A stretch of 64,000 nt of DNA from Madurella fahalii (Eukaryota; Ascomycota; Sordariomycetes; Sordariales), in NCBI GenBank assembly GCA_029876055.1, contig CM056879.1, positions 2,728,001 through 2,792,000 of the forward strand. Direction: 5' to 3'. Under the pieces are notes generated by a model. That model searched no databases. It was given only the letters and a program-made list of their open reading frames with translations, and was not told the DNA's origin. Shown here one piece after another: positions 45,135 to 57,848 of this stretch. The translations under genes were made by a program, and so were the position numbers. How positions within the stretch are numbered: the stretch's first letter is position 1; each line of letters starts with the position of its first letter.

Positions 45135-48100
45135 ACCGGGGCAAGGCCAAGTCGTCTCCATCGCTCTTGCTTGGTTAGATATCTGTGGGACAGTGCGTGC
45201 GGCTGCTGAGGAATTGTCCCCCTTCAGGTTGTTGTCAGCCATCGCGTATTATGCTGTCAGCCTCAAGAAAGATCCCCGCAGGACCCGCGAAATGGATGGG
45301 CAGCCATGCACGGTGGCGTCTAGTGTTTCTACCTAACCTTCTGTTTTATTTCCTTCAGTATGGCAAGAGCTTTCTTCTTATTGCGTCTTCCGACTGAAGC
45401 ATGTTTGTTGTATGTATTGGCAGGTTGGAACAGCTGTCAATGTATTACCGCTCAATGAATGATAGGGTGTTGGACTCGGTACCGCAAAATCCGGAGACCA
45501 ACCCTGAACTCTTGCTGGATGAAATGGGTGAAAGGCGATGCCAGGTAAGCTCTTGGCCTCGGGCCAACAGGGGCGCTCCGAATTGCCGATTTTTTTCCGG
45601 GCTAGCTGCTTCCAGGACAAGTTGGTGTTGGGGGCGTCGTCTCGGTTCGACAAGACACAGTGACGATGAATCACCTACTTCCTCGTACACTAAGCGTGCC
45701 CTGCTAAACAGATCCGCCGCTTGTACTCCGGTCCGCGGCCCCATTGTGGCATTGGGCGGAACCTCCTCGGGCAGTAAAGCGCGGGAGGCGGCTCGAAATT
45801 GTATTGTGGCACCTCCACATGTTATCAGTGACTTTCTTGAATGAGCAGGTAGGATTAACTTGATGAACTAATACTGTACAACGTCACATACGGGCCGTTT
45901 CAACGGGCGTTGGGCATATGCTGCTAGTTAGGACCGGACCCAGCGGACACAAAAGATGCGTCAGCTGCCTCACCTTGGCTTCTCGATTTGGGCCGCCGGT
46001 CCACCGAGGCAAGGCGGGATAGGCGGGCCAGGAGTGTCCAGTCGACCCCACAGCCGAGAGTGCCGTGGCATTCGGAACCTTGGCGGTTGGTGGGTCGGAC
46101 CTGGGGTGAGGAAGGTGTGACTGGTAAGTGCAGAAGGTTTCAAGATACGCCCTTTCCTGTTTGACGTTGTGGTTACGCAACCGACGGACTCGAAATTAGC
46201 TTTCACCCTATTGAGAGCTCCGCAGCCGCGCTTTTCTTTTCTTCTTCCAAGCCACGGTGACGAAGAACAGGAAACTTCTGCAAGCAGTACTGACTTCCGC
46301 TGATGTGAGACTGACTGATGCCAAGACTTTCTGTTGGTTAAGCATGATTTTAAGCGTCGTGATCCATCCGGAACCCCCCTCTTCCCCGTATCACAGCGTG
46401 TTTGTTGGTGACCGACATGGCCCAGAACCCGTGCTCGTGTAGGTGGCGGCGACCCACCAGATCGACAACGAGGTGTGAGCCGCCGGAATGGCCGGAATGA
46501 CCGGGACGGCCGGCTGACAGACGTCGTCCGTTTCGCGGACCTACGGAGAGCCATCTCTTATTACAGATGCAATGTTGCAGCCGCCCGTTCAAAATGCCTC
46601 GGCGCATACATTCCACATGTGTGAGCCCACGTCTTGCGGCGGCCTCCAGTTCAGCCTTGCCAATAGCGCGGGTGTGGAGGCCGTCGTCTGTTTAAGGTTA
46701 AAGTCGACGAGGCAGAGCCAAAAATAACACCATGCCGCGACTCAAGCGGGTGACCGAGAACGACAGCCCCAGCGTCGAGATTCCTCGCCCCAAATGGTGT
46801 CATTTCCAGCAATCGCCAGCCAGACCGCCGGGCTTAGTCTCCCGAACTATGCAAGAAGGGATCAATCCATTAGCATCGCAATCGGCCTGGGCGCCATGTC
46901 ACAAAAGCCGGAACGATCACGCGGCTAGCTGCTGGGCGCAAAATGACATGACATTTACCGGCGTCCGATTGTGGCCTCGTGTCGCACAAAGTTGGGCACC
47001 AGCAGTGGATAGTTCCCGACATTCATCGGCGCTGGCGTACGAGCATGCGACGGGACCATCTTTTGCAAAATGACGGCATGCTCCCGTCATGTACAGTAGC
47101 ACACCAAACGGTAAAGCAAGCCTTTCTGCGCCGCCATTTGGGATTCTCGAAGTTCCAACTTTTCGCCTCGCACCCGAAACCGAGCTTGAGTGCGAGACGG
47201 CCATCAGCGGGGCTTAGGGGAAAATGGTGATGGTCGAGCTGAGCCACGGCCTCTGGCGCCCGGAGAAACACTCAACCCCACTCTGCTATTGCTGTGGCCA
47301 AGGTCTTGGCTTGCTGACCCAACACCAAGTATCACGAATCAACGCTTTTCAAGCAGGTGTTTGGCGAGGCAATAGTTCGTCACGCAGTAAGCACTTGGGC
47401 CCCCAACAAAGTGAAGTCCCAAAGCCACCGGAGGATGGTTGCAGACTCGGACTGGTAGTCGGTCGCTGATCGCAAATGGGCCGAAGAGCGTGTTGAGGAA
47501 ATGGACAAACAACGGCTCGCATGCCTTGGCGCCGCTGCTGTTGCACCAACAATTCCAGGACATTGTCGCCCCCCGGGTAACGTTCCAAGCAGTCCGAGGA
47601 CTGTCACCTCACAAGCAGCATCTCTGTGGCGCAGAGCTCCTGCAGAGTACTCACAAACGCTTGTCTGTGGCTGACAAGTGGTCAGATAATTCCATTCTTC
47701 CGAAAACGATTTATCATTTCGCTCAACAGCCTCGTCGCCGCGTCTGGACTACACAATCCAATAATTGGCTGGCTCGTGGCTTGCAGCGGACTTCCACACC
47801 CCCATCCGGACATCATTGGAGCAACATGCGTTCCAAGACCGCCTTGGGCCATCTTGGCAATGCATCTTTGGAGGGTTCCGTCAGCCACCATACGTACATT
47901 GTACCATGGGTCTGGGGATGTCATGGATTGCGACCACGACGCCGACACGAGCAGGCAGGGTTCGCTTTCGCCTCGCTCTGCTCGTCCGAACCGACTAGCA
48001 CCAGCGAATCCCTCTGCTTTGTCCAGAGTCCGTCTTGATTCATACTAGGTACGGCGCAGGAGGATCCTCCTTGCAGGAGTCTCTTCCTTCCCGCATGACG

Positions 48101-48806
48101 ACCATCCCATTGCACCGCCTCCAGTGTCAGTTCCCGCCGACAGATGCCCGCAGCCCCCAACGCCGCTTAAGCTTAATTCTGGAGGGCCCATTAGTGCGCA
48201 ATTTATCGCGTGGGGTTGATTGCCTGACTGGCTGTGCTGGCGCAGGGGGGTTGCGAGTCGATTTGCCAAGGTTACAAAAGGCTCGACTCGAGAACCTGAC
48301 TGACAAGGAAAGCAAAAAGACAATCCCTCCTTGGCAGCGGGGTTCTTGCATCCATCACCTAAGACCTGCATGGCTTTCCTGACCAACCATACCTCTTATT
48401 GTCCCAAGTCCCAACCACCAAACCCCGGTCATCCACATGGCAGACCCAACCAGTTCCGTACTACGTACACTGTATGCAATGCGTCACCTAGTACAACTCC
48501 CTTCTCCCAGGTCATCAAATCCTAGCGCAGCACGGGCCCGACGTTAGAATTTGCTAGAAAATGTATACACATGACAAACAGTCACCCCTGACGGCGTTAC
48601 GATTCACCAGCCTGGGAGGAATGTACAGTACAAGATTGCACGCTGGTTTATAGAGAACCTCGCAAGCGTGAAGATAAGCGAATTTGAATGTTCTATACGT
48701 ACAAGCATCTCCACATAGGACGACTGGACCGTATTGCGGCAGTAGTCATCGTCTTGTTGGAGACGGGAGGTACGTTATTCACAACCATTTTGCTTCGGAC
48801 CGCAGG

Positions 48807-48833
48807 CTACGGGCCGCAGACTACGGGCCGCAG
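48807..48833. repeat. 14-bp tandem doublet
   Basis: The unit CTACGGGCCGCAGA is repeated nearly twice. Confidence 0.75.
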
Positions 48834-51800
48834 CCTGTAGACATGCTCTGCTTGAGATTGCTTCATCAGGCTGACGTGTCTTTTGGTTTTGCAGCCAACA
48901 ACTGTAACGCATCGCATACGGGCCTCTCGGCCGATAGCGACCTTAAACGGTCCAGAGACCCGAGTCAGGTAAGGGTCAAATTGCAGTCCCGCGGCCCAGG
49001 GGGTTTTTGGGAGGGGTGGGGTCAGCCTCGATCCTGGCACGGTACCCAAGCTTACTGTGGTACGGAGGCACGACTAGTCCAATACCAACCGGCCCCAGAC
49101 CCTAGACGTTTTTTGCTCGGCAAAATCGGATCAGATCCCTCGTAACTCACACAACTTTGTGCGACACGAAACGCTAGGGCCATCCTCCATCTTTCCCCCC
49201 TCCTCCCCGGGTTCCGCTCGCTCTTTAGGTTGGCAGTCGCTCTGCGGCGCATTGCAGTCCGAGTCTCCGATGCGTTATCGGCGACAAGAAAAATTGGAAA
49301 CTCCCCTCGTTGGCCTCCCTCTCGCCAAGCCGGCAGCCTGTAATATATTGGGCCGAGTCGAGCCAAGCAGAACGTGGCCTGATGGGGCGAGGTAGCCCGC
49401 CCGGGAAGGCGGATGTTTTCGCCCAAAAGAAGTCGTGGATTTGCCAAGATGTCTTGTTCTTTGTTGATTTATACCCCTCGATGCTACCAACTGCTGTCGG
49501 TGACTGGCGGACGGCCCGGAACTCAATCCAACACCGACCAGGTATGACTGCCGACGGACCACCGTCAACTCTGCTGGGTCTCGGCCACGTACCGGCAGTG
49601 CATATGTTGGACAATTCGGAGAAGCAAAGAGGTTGTGATCTGCTCGTGAGCTGCACGGTCCGTCGCCGATGCAGCGCTGTGCCGCCCACGGTTGCAATGA
49701 ATGTCGGCAGAGCAATAACGTTGCCGTAGAGGGCAGGTTGCCGCCGCTCCCCCCACCCTCGCCCAATCTAGGACAGGTTTCCGGCAACATCCAGTCAGTG
49801 TTTGCGCAGCATGGAACATGGCTTGGGGCGTGCGAATGGCACGTCAGCGTTGGCATCGGTATTTGCTCGGCGTTCCAACAAGGACGCAGATCGACGAGGT
49901 AGGGAGACAAGAGGCTAATTATGACGAGGCTTGGTCTAAACGTTGGGAGCCTCAAGCCGCAGTCCGTTCGCCCGTTCCATGACTCTCCGCCACGAGCCAT
50001 CACTGCGATCGACTCGGTGCTCGCGTCTTGGCCCGACTTGGCCCCCATCATCTTTCATATCTCGGCGTATCATGGACACGTAAGAGCAACAGCCAAGCCA
50101 CGACCGAAGAGCCTAGAGTAACGCTTTGGTTGGTTCTATGGGTGATCGCTCAGTTGCAGCTACCACTCGTCGATCCCACCCGACTTACAAAGCAGAAATC
50201 TTCATGCTTGTTGTGTTTCATCCGGCTGGAGCGAGATCATATGGGCATTTATCCCGAGCCTTGCTGCGGGGACGGGGTTACAGAAGTTGGCAGTTATGCC
50301 TCCCCGGGTTTACCACGGGCTGAGGAAGCCGCGTGCTGGCCTTCCACCATCGAGGCCCGGCACTGTGAGTGTCAGGGACGCACGACATCCTCATTCGATC
50401 CGGTATTCCGCCTTGCAGGCGCTTCCCACTGAGCAAGCAGAAGGATACAACACCCAGGAGATGGACGGACATTGCCATGGACAGGCCTCGTTACTGAGGG
50501 CCGAAAGTGACTATTCTTCCAGGCCGCAAAGGAGGGCATGCTCATATCCCGGCCCGTAGCCAACCAATTCGCATCATCTTCACAGTACATTGCGTGAATC
50601 AAAAGCCGTCACAAGCCAAGCATCTACTACGAACCTGAGAACACTCTAGCCCGGACAACTACACGGCTTACAGATTAAAACCCACGCAGCCAAGTCTGCA
50701 AGCGAAACGCCACAAAGTCCCTCTAGTCTGGATAAGGTTCCAAGGTTGCAAACGCGGGATTGGTACATATATATCACTATATAGTACCCAGCTATACAAT
50801 ATCGACATCACCTCATGTCAATATGTGGCCAAGTACATCCTATTCTTCCCCCCCATGCACGGTGTTCTCTGCTCTCCCCTCTTCCCTGTCCAAATTCGCC
50901 CGTTTGATGTGGATGCGCTGAGGGCACGGGGAATACCCCGGTTGGTCTTGGGAAAGCAACAAACGAGGAAACGGAAACACAGACGGAACGATAAGGAGAA
51001 CACATATACATTCATATTGCGCCCTGAAATCGTGACTAATGCCGCCTGAATAGCTGGAATAAGGCTGCTTCACTGCCACCTTGGCAAGCGCCGCGAGCTC
51101 GAGAGTTCCGGGAGAACCCGGTTTAGTTATACGAACGATACGAGGAAAACCTAGCAAGAGAAGGCAAGAGCAGTGTCAAAGAGCAACATCCTGCAAGGAA
51201 AAGGTCCCGGCATAAAGATCAGAAACGGGTCGCCAGAGGCAGGGACTATCCAACGACGGCCCGGTGTCCCGTTCTACAGGCCAATAGACGGACAGGCAGA
51301 CAGACAAGCATCGTGTTGTTCAGGTACCGAGCCCGCGTGCGATCACTCCAGACATCAACTCCCGCTAGCAACCCTGTGTGATAACAATGGAGGGTGCATC
51401 TACGCCTATGCGCAGTTGCACGCTGGAAAGAGCGGGAACGTTTCCAGGCATCCTGCAGCGCACAAGAGTTTAGCCCTAAAAATACTCTCACACAACCTGG
51501 GCTATCAGTAGAATGCCCGAGAAAGAACGCAAAACAGGTCAGCCGTGGAAGTGAGAGGATACCGATGCACCTCAGCAATCGTCGACTTTGAAGCATTAGC
51601 CTCCGTTGTAGAGGGCCAGTTCAGGGCTTGTCTCGCTCGGAACGATCCCCAAGCGCCTAGATGAGCACAGGCAACTGAACTAGCAATGCATCTGCTCTCC
51701 TCACTAAGGAAACCACACAGGTATCAACTTCGACCGGATTACGGCGTCCTCACACAGAGGATAATAACAGTGAACTTGGTTGGGAGCTGGACACAGAGAC

Positions 51801-52458
51801 TCCAGGGGTAGGGGGTGACTGCGGTCGCACTTGCGACAATTCAGTGCTATTCGCTCTAGGGACAGTCAAAATCGAGTGATGGATTGAGATCACAGGCAGC
51901 CTAAGGGGTGCTTCCCACGAGTATCTTGGTTCTGGCAAGCAGTTTTCTGCTGGGTTAATGCAAACGCCACCAACTTCAGCCTTGACTGCCATGTGGAACT
52001 CGACGCGAACGCGTTGGGGACCTAACAGTATATCCAAAGGTTGTGAACCCTGATGGGCACCTTAAATTGGTCGGCATGTTGAGACCCTAACCAAGTCGCC
52101 TTCACTGTGCACGCAAGTCTATGAACAGTATTTAACGATTGGAGTTGAGTCGGGTATCTTTCGGCGCTCACAAGACCAAAGGCTAGATAAACATGTCGAA
52201 TCTAATGCGCGCAGCCAATGACGAGACCGGGACCGTCAAAAGTAGCTCTCCACTGGACTGAACGCACCGTAAACGATAAGGCCGTTGGATAGCGACCATC
52301 GCACGCTGGTGGATCTAACATTCGAGCGGCTGTATCAGAATCCGTCCACTGCGCATCTACATGATGTGGTTTTCACGTCTCTTAGTGTGTATCGTCGGAT
52401 TTACCGAGGGCGCTTGCATCGCTCCCTGCTGATCTAAAGCACCGATCGGGAGACCAGA

Positions 52459-52477
52459 CCGTATCCGACGGATACGG
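52459..52477. repeat. Inverted repeat, 9-bp arms, 1-base spacer
   Basis: CCGTATCCG and CGGATACGG flank a single A, about 110 bp beyond the asparaginyl-tRNA synthetase stop codon. It could be a hairpin in the 3' UTR or a binding site. Confidence 0.65.
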
Positions 52478-52588
52478 CACCTTGTGTCACAGAGTAACCT
52501 GCTCGCATCCGTGGTCGGCGGGTCGTACGGGGGCGCAACTACTGGGGCCGGCTCCGGGACAAAGTTGGTCTCGTAGGCATGGACCTAT

Positions 52589-54265
52589 TCAGCAGTCGCA
52601 TCGCCCAAACCAGCGTGGAAATGAGACGATATCCCGGATTGTCTGGACGCCAGATAGATAGCTGAGCAGCCGGTCGAAGCCCACGCCAAAGCCCCCGTGC
52701 GGTGGGCAACCCCATCGGCGGAGGTCGGCGTACCAGTCAAGGGTGCTCCCCTCTGATGATGATTCGAGAATTCCCTGTTGCTTCATCGCACCCAAAAGAG
52801 GCTCTAAGCGATGCTCGCGCATCGATCCACCCGCAATCTCACAAAACTCGGGCACCAACAAATCAAAACAGTCGACCGTGACTCCGGATGCCCTCTCGGC
52901 TTCGGAACGTGACGTATGGGTTGGGCGCATGTAAAAGGCCTTGATGTCTCGTGGATAGTGTGTCACGAAGACGGGCTTCTCGCCTCCCCCAACATAATCG
53001 GCTAGGTATTTTTCATGCTCGGATTGCAGTCCCGCACCCCATGCTGGCTTGTGCGTAAAGAGGTCTGACTTCTGCTGCAACAGTGCGACGGCGTCAGAGT
53101 ACGTGATTCGGGGCCAGTCCTGGCGCATCAAACCCTCCCAGCGACGGGCAACCTCATCGGCCGGCAGGAGATCCGAACCGGCTCGACGGGACCGCGACAG
53201 GAGGTCTTGAACAGTCGACGAGCCGATCAGGCTCGTACTCAACCATCGTAGCATATTCTCGGCCAAGTCCATTACTAGGCCGAGGTCGTCGACGAAGCTC
53301 ATCTCGGCCTCGAGCATGTAGAACTCGCTTAGATGTCTCGAGGTGTCGCTCCTCTCGGCGCGGAACACGGGCGAGAGAGTCCACACGTTGCCGACGGACT
53401 GGGCCAGGGCCTCCAGATGAAGCTGGGTCGACACAGTGAGATACTTTCTGGAGCGAAAGAATGGCTCCGCGGCACCATCGCTATCGGCAGGGCCAGTTGC
53501 GTCGCTGGCTGGGGTGAGAGTAAAGACTTCTCCGGCGCCCTCGCAATCAGATGACGTGATGATGGGCGGGTGCGTCTGCGTGAAGGACCGGCCTGCAAAG
53601 AACTGCGTCAAGGACGCGATGGCTTCAGAGCGCAATCTCAGCAAGACGGCATTGAAGGGAGTTCTCGGCCGCAAGTGCGGCATGGTGCGGAGATACTCGG
53701 GTGTCTGATACTTCTTCTGGATGGGGAATGTCTGCGAGAGAGCGGTCAACAACACGATTCCGGCAGCCCTGATCTGCCCGGCAGGTGCAGAACAGGGAAG
53801 AGCGTACCCCCCCGTACCTTTGCATCAGACGGCCCTAGCACCTCAACTTTGCTTACATGCAGCTCGTGACTCTGCGCAGCTCCGGGCGAAGACACCCAGG
53901 AGCCGGTGAGGCGGACGGCTGCACCAACGGCCAGACTGCAAGGGACGCGTCAGTAATTCGAGGCTCGATGGGGCCCCCTGAAAGAATTGCTCGCACCCTT
54001 CCGCGTGATCAGTTGGGACGACAGCCTGCAGCGGAGCGAGCGAGGACCCGTCACCTAGCGAGACAAAACGGTGGGACTTCATGGACCGGACCGACCGGAC
54101 GAAGCCGTTGACGGCAACATGGTCAACTTTTTCGGCAGGCCTCCACTGTAGGAGCTGGGCGACAGAGCGATTTGCTTGCTGGGAAACCCATCGACGGCAG
54201 ACGCGACGCGGCCCCAAGACTCGAGGTGAAACGCTGGAGGGTCGGAGGACGGGGGCGGGCCGCAT
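52589..54265 (-). CDS. SLM5: Mitochondrial asparaginyl-tRNA synthetase
   Basis: Class II aminoacyl-tRNA synthetase that charges tRNA-Asn in mitochondria. Three exons: 54265-53997, 53935-53818 and 53731-52589, with GT-AG introns of 61 and 86 nt; product 509 residues, near yeast Slm5. The first 35 residues are rich in Arg and Ser and lack acidic residues, as expected of a mitochondrial import signal. An OB-fold anticodon-binding region spans about 45-130 (VNGFVRSVRSMKSHRFVSLG, LTGSWVSSPGAAQSHELHV). KTFPIQKKYQTPEYLRT links it to the catalytic core. Motif 2 is at about 252 (FRAERSDTSRHLSEFYMLE) and motif 3 at about 475 (GGFGVGFDRLLSYLSG). The downstream WTL..FRAE and ITYSDAVALL context fits AsnRS over AspRS. 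The symbol is by analogy with yeast. Confidence 0.94.
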
Positions 54266-54722
54266 GGCTCGGGGAGTCGCCCAATCGATGTGCGTAGCTG
54301 CAATTCTTCAGAGGCAGCTGGGGAAACGAGAAAAAAAAAATAATAATGAAAAATAAAAATAGTATGTTTGTTCTAGTTTTACTCGGCTAGGCACAGTGCG
54401 TTTGCTCAGATCTGTCCTTGTATCTTGGCAAAGCAAGCGAAGGAATCCGACAAACAAACCGTCTGTAAAGAGCATTTTTTGCGGTTTTGATTTCCCTTGG
54501 CTGGGAATGATGTCGTCCCCTTGCCATTTCCAGCCTCCTGGGGCTGGTCCCTGGCACGTGCCAAGCCAATATCTGATCCAATCGTCTTGCGAAGGCTCGA
54601 CTTGCCCTTCTCGAGACGCGAAGCTGCTGCAATTGGTTGGAGCATGTCGTACGGGCTCCGGGCGTTTTTGGTGCCTGCGCTCACGCGACAGCTGCACACC
54701 AAGTGTACCGAGTTCCAGTTGC

Positions 54723-54774
54723 AAGGCAGGACTACAAGGCAGGACTACAAGGCAGGACTACAAGGCAGGACTGC
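54723..54774. repeat. 13-bp tandem repeat, four units
   Basis: AAGGCAGGACTAC is repeated three times perfectly, then once with one change; a decayed fifth unit follows. Confidence 0.9.
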
Positions 54775-55917
54775 AAAAGCAGGACTGGACTCGGGAGAAA
54801 AGGCGTTTCGGGCACCAGAATCCGAGTGCCTGGCGAGAACCTTCCACCAGCCCCACGGATTCCCGTTTTGGGCCATCTCATGCAAGCAACTTGTCCCAGA
54901 ATGCGGGCGTGTGCCATTCGTGCCCCCGACCGAGCGCCTCGATACGTCGATCTTTGCCCCGCCCTGCCGCACCGCTCGCTCGACGCCCGTCATTGGAGTG
55001 TCAGACATGCATTCTGTCGGTTTTGTCTAAGACCGGCCTCGCCGGCCTCACCGGCTTCAACACCGGGACGCTCGAGATGTCCGGGGTCACGGTGACCCCC
55101 CACCCATCCCACCGCCTTCCTCCCTGCCTTACCTGCCGTACTCCACAGGCGCCGGATGTTGATCCACAGGACCGGAGGACCTGAGCCTACGGCTTTTGTA
55201 TGGATCAACCGAAGCAGTTTGGTTGCCTGCCCTGGCCTCATTGGGCTTGGCGTCATTGGCGACTGAGACTGCGATGCAACCGCAAGCCCGTCTCTGACCG
55301 GGGTTGACGGGGGGGGGGTTGACTCGAGGCGGCAGATCACGACATGGAAAGTGATAATAAAAGACAGCCACGGTGCGGTAGGCGGGGAACCGGGCCCAAT
55401 GTTTCTAATGCTAAGTGAGTGCAGGGGAATACACGATTTAGTTCAGACTCGAGATGGCGCACTTGCCGCAGCACAGCATCCGCGCGCAATTCCCAGCGTC
55501 TCGGTTGCCTGCGTTCGACGCCGGCTTCACCTCGAAGCCTCACGGCCCAAAATACCCCGGTGCCCCTGACGCTGGCCGGATTGCCAGCGCAGCAAGTCGT
55601 TGCCGGTGGCACATACTTGGCCCTTTTTTTTTTCTCTTTTCTGTTTTTTTTTTTTTTTTTTTGTGGTTGGGAAGCAATAGCCTTGCAACCGGTGATGGGT
55701 GAGCGGGCTCCTGGTCAGGTCGCTGGCCACGAAGCGACGGGCCTCGTTGTTTGCTTGAGACCTGCTAGTTACACAGAACGATTCTCTCTGCACAATGGAG
55801 ATTGCAGACAGTGGCAGGGCCGCCATGTTTGGCCCTCTACTGTCTCCCACGGACGAATTACTCTCCTTCTCGTCCTGGTATTTCTTTCTTCTGTCCCCAC
55901 TCGTTGCCTCCACGCAC

Positions 55918-55924
55918 ATATAAA
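55918..55924 (+). promoter_or_regulatory. TATA-like box of PARG-domain gene
   Basis: ATATAAA lies 91 bp upstream of the start codon at 56015. Confidence 0.45.
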
Positions 55925-56014
55925 GTGCTTGATGCCGGCCGGATCGCGAGAGCTAGCAACACCCAGACCCGGTGACTGTCGGCCCTACCTCGCTACCCAA
56001 CTTATCGACACGCC

Positions 56015-57134
56015 ATGCCTTCGTCCAGCTCCAAATCCAAGCCCAAGGCTTCAGAGGTTGCGTCAGAGGCCAAGAAGTACTACATACCACTGATCAGAAA
56101 GGAATATACCTCAACTTGGGCTACCGACTCATACATTTTCGAACAGCCGCTCCTGCAGATCAACTTCCTTGAGAGGCCACTCGACATTACGCCTCCTCAC
56201 TTCTGTGAGCAAGATAACCTGCTGCTCTAGTAGCAACCAACGCTTCTAACAGGATCTCAGATGTGTGCAGCGGAGACCCGGTCGACTTCGCGATCAGCTG
56301 GGTTGCCCAGACGCAATGCGCCGTACCATTCATCTGCGCGGCCAACGAGAACCGCCCGGGAGGAGATTGGGAGACCGGTGTGGTGGGTTATGAGGAGCAG
56401 CTCTGCCGGCGAAGCACCTTGTCAGCGTGCTTGGCAACCCCAGCCGACAGCTCTTCGGTCAATGGCCACTACCCTCTCCCAATCTCCGCCGGCATCTTGT
56501 CACGCGACGTCGGTCAGTCCTTGCCTAGCCTCTCCGTCTTCAAGGCTGCCCCAACTTGTCACTAACAGTGCGGTTGACAGTTGTGTTCCGTGGGCCCCAC
56601 GACAGCTATGACAAGCTGCCGCCGGACCAGTGGCGCGCTCTGCCTGTCGTGTCAGTTCCTCCGCCACGCTGGCCCAAGCTGACGCAAAACGGCACCAAGT
56701 ATTCGTTTGCCAACGAGCGCGAGATGGCCAAGGAGAAGCTGCGTGGCGCGCTTCGCATCTGCGCCTACAACAACTACAGCACCGTCGTCATAGGGGACTT
56801 TGGACTTGGTAATGGCTACCGCAACCCGCCCCAGGAACTTGCCGAGCTGTGGCGGGAGGTGTTCCTCTACGACCCTGACCTACGTGGCCGGATTCGCTGC
56901 GTGGCATTCGTATTCGAAGACACAAGCCAGAGCACCGCGCAGCTGATCCTGGACGATATTGCTAAAAAGGTCAAAGGATACAGCGGCGGCCCATCGGGCC
57001 CGGGTTCGAGCTCATCGCCCGGCAACTCACCCACCGACTACGAAATCTTCACCCAAGTCTTTGACAACACGGAGATCCAGAGGTTTCTTGCACAGCCAGA
57101 TGCAAGATACGGTCTAAACAATCTTCTTGTCTGA
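56015..57134 (+). CDS. Microbial-type PARG catalytic-domain protein (DUF2263-like)
   Basis: Members of this family have a macro-like fold and may remove poly(ADP-ribose) from proteins. Three exons: 56015-56204, 56261-56512 and 56581-57134, with GT-AG introns of 56 and 68 nt; 331 residues. The pieces join cleanly: TPPHF-YVCSGDPVDFAIS and GILSRDV-VVFRGPHDSYDKL. The expected Gly-Gly-Gly...Gln-Glu-Glu signature appears at 95-109 as RPGGDWETGVVGYEE, so the third Gly is Asp and the Gln is Tyr; the two Glu remain. Later family features: ALRICAYNNYSTVVIGDFGL and GNGYRNPPQELAELWREVF, then CVAFVFEDTS. The N-terminal 20 residues are Ser/Lys-rich. No signal peptide. Whether it is catalytic is uncertain because of the altered motif; family placement is from memory of the motif layout. 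Confidence 0.78.
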
Positions 57135-57826
57135 TCTATTCTCCCTTGTCCGTAGACATGAGAATGGGGAGGGGGGGGTTGGGTTTGGAGTGGCTTACGG
57201 CACACCCTGCTGCTGGCGCTGGCACTGGCAGGCTCTCTACTCTTCTGCTAGTTTCTTTTGTGTCACAACATGCTGGATTGGCGTTGTAGTGCCTTACGCG
57301 ATTCCTTTTGGGCTCCTGGCATAAAATGATGCGCCTTGTATTACTAGGTAATCGTCCCGTCCTTGCCTCGCACCGTCTCATACTGTGCCCAAAACTCGGG
57401 TAGCGCGCTTGACTAGTATTTGACTGTACGTGGGAGCCTTGCTGGCAAGGGGGCTTGTCTGACTACGCTCGCCGAGAGCATGGCCCTTGAATTGCGGCCC
57501 GAGAGACATCTCCCTAAGCCGGCCGCGCTGAAGCACGGCCAGGGGGGCCATGTAAGCACTACCGCTCAGCTATTGGCTCTTGAGAGGCCTCAAATAGCAG
57601 CAAACCTCTCATACAGTAGATGGAGTCTGGGTGAGGCTGAGGTCACCCTGCCCATCATCAACTGGCACGGAAACATTCCAGCGGTGCGGAGGTTCAGGCG
57701 AGATGCATCTTGCGTAGAGTAAGCTGTTGGGTAAGGTTTGACGTCGTCTCGTAGACGCCGCCAAGCCTCAAAGGGAGATATTGGTTTGCCGACATTCCTT
57801 CTTCAGGTATGTCTGCCGACGTGTCT

Positions 57827-57848
57827 GCAGACACGTCGACGGACTGAA
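57827..57848. repeat. Perfect 22-bp palindrome
   Basis: Eleven-base arms with no spacer, centred on CTGCAG (GTGTCTGCAGACAC at the core). Confidence 0.9.

Larger units (their letters stand above)
41739..52588. other. 10.8-kb region with no recognisable gene, upstream of pac2
   Basis: The longest gene-free stretch in the window. Open frames up to 258 codons occur (for example minus 50051-49275 and minus 46554-45970) but overlap competing frames, have Arg/Ser/Pro-rich random-looking composition and no domain I know. Repeats inside: C15 at 45120-45134, a 14-bp doublet at 48807-48833 and an imperfect palindrome at 52459-52477. Long A runs sit near 42668. Its right end holds the asparaginyl-tRNA synthetase 3' flank, its left end the pac2 promoter and possibly a long pac2 leader. 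Confidence 0.5.
54266..56014. other. Divergent promoter region, AsnRS / PARG-domain gene
   Basis: Contains a 13-bp tandem repeat (54723-54774), a T-rich run at 55624-55662 and a TATA-like site at 55918-55924 ahead of the PARG-domain gene. No gene recognised. Confidence 0.55.

Noticed and set aside
45970..46554. 194-codon Arg/Ser-rich frame on the minus strand
   Set aside because: Starts with ATG but reads like GC-rich non-coding DNA; no conserved block.
49275..50051. 258-codon open frame on the minus strand
   Set aside because: Longest frame in the pac2 upstream gap and begins with ATG, but composition looks random, several frames overlap it and no domain is visible.
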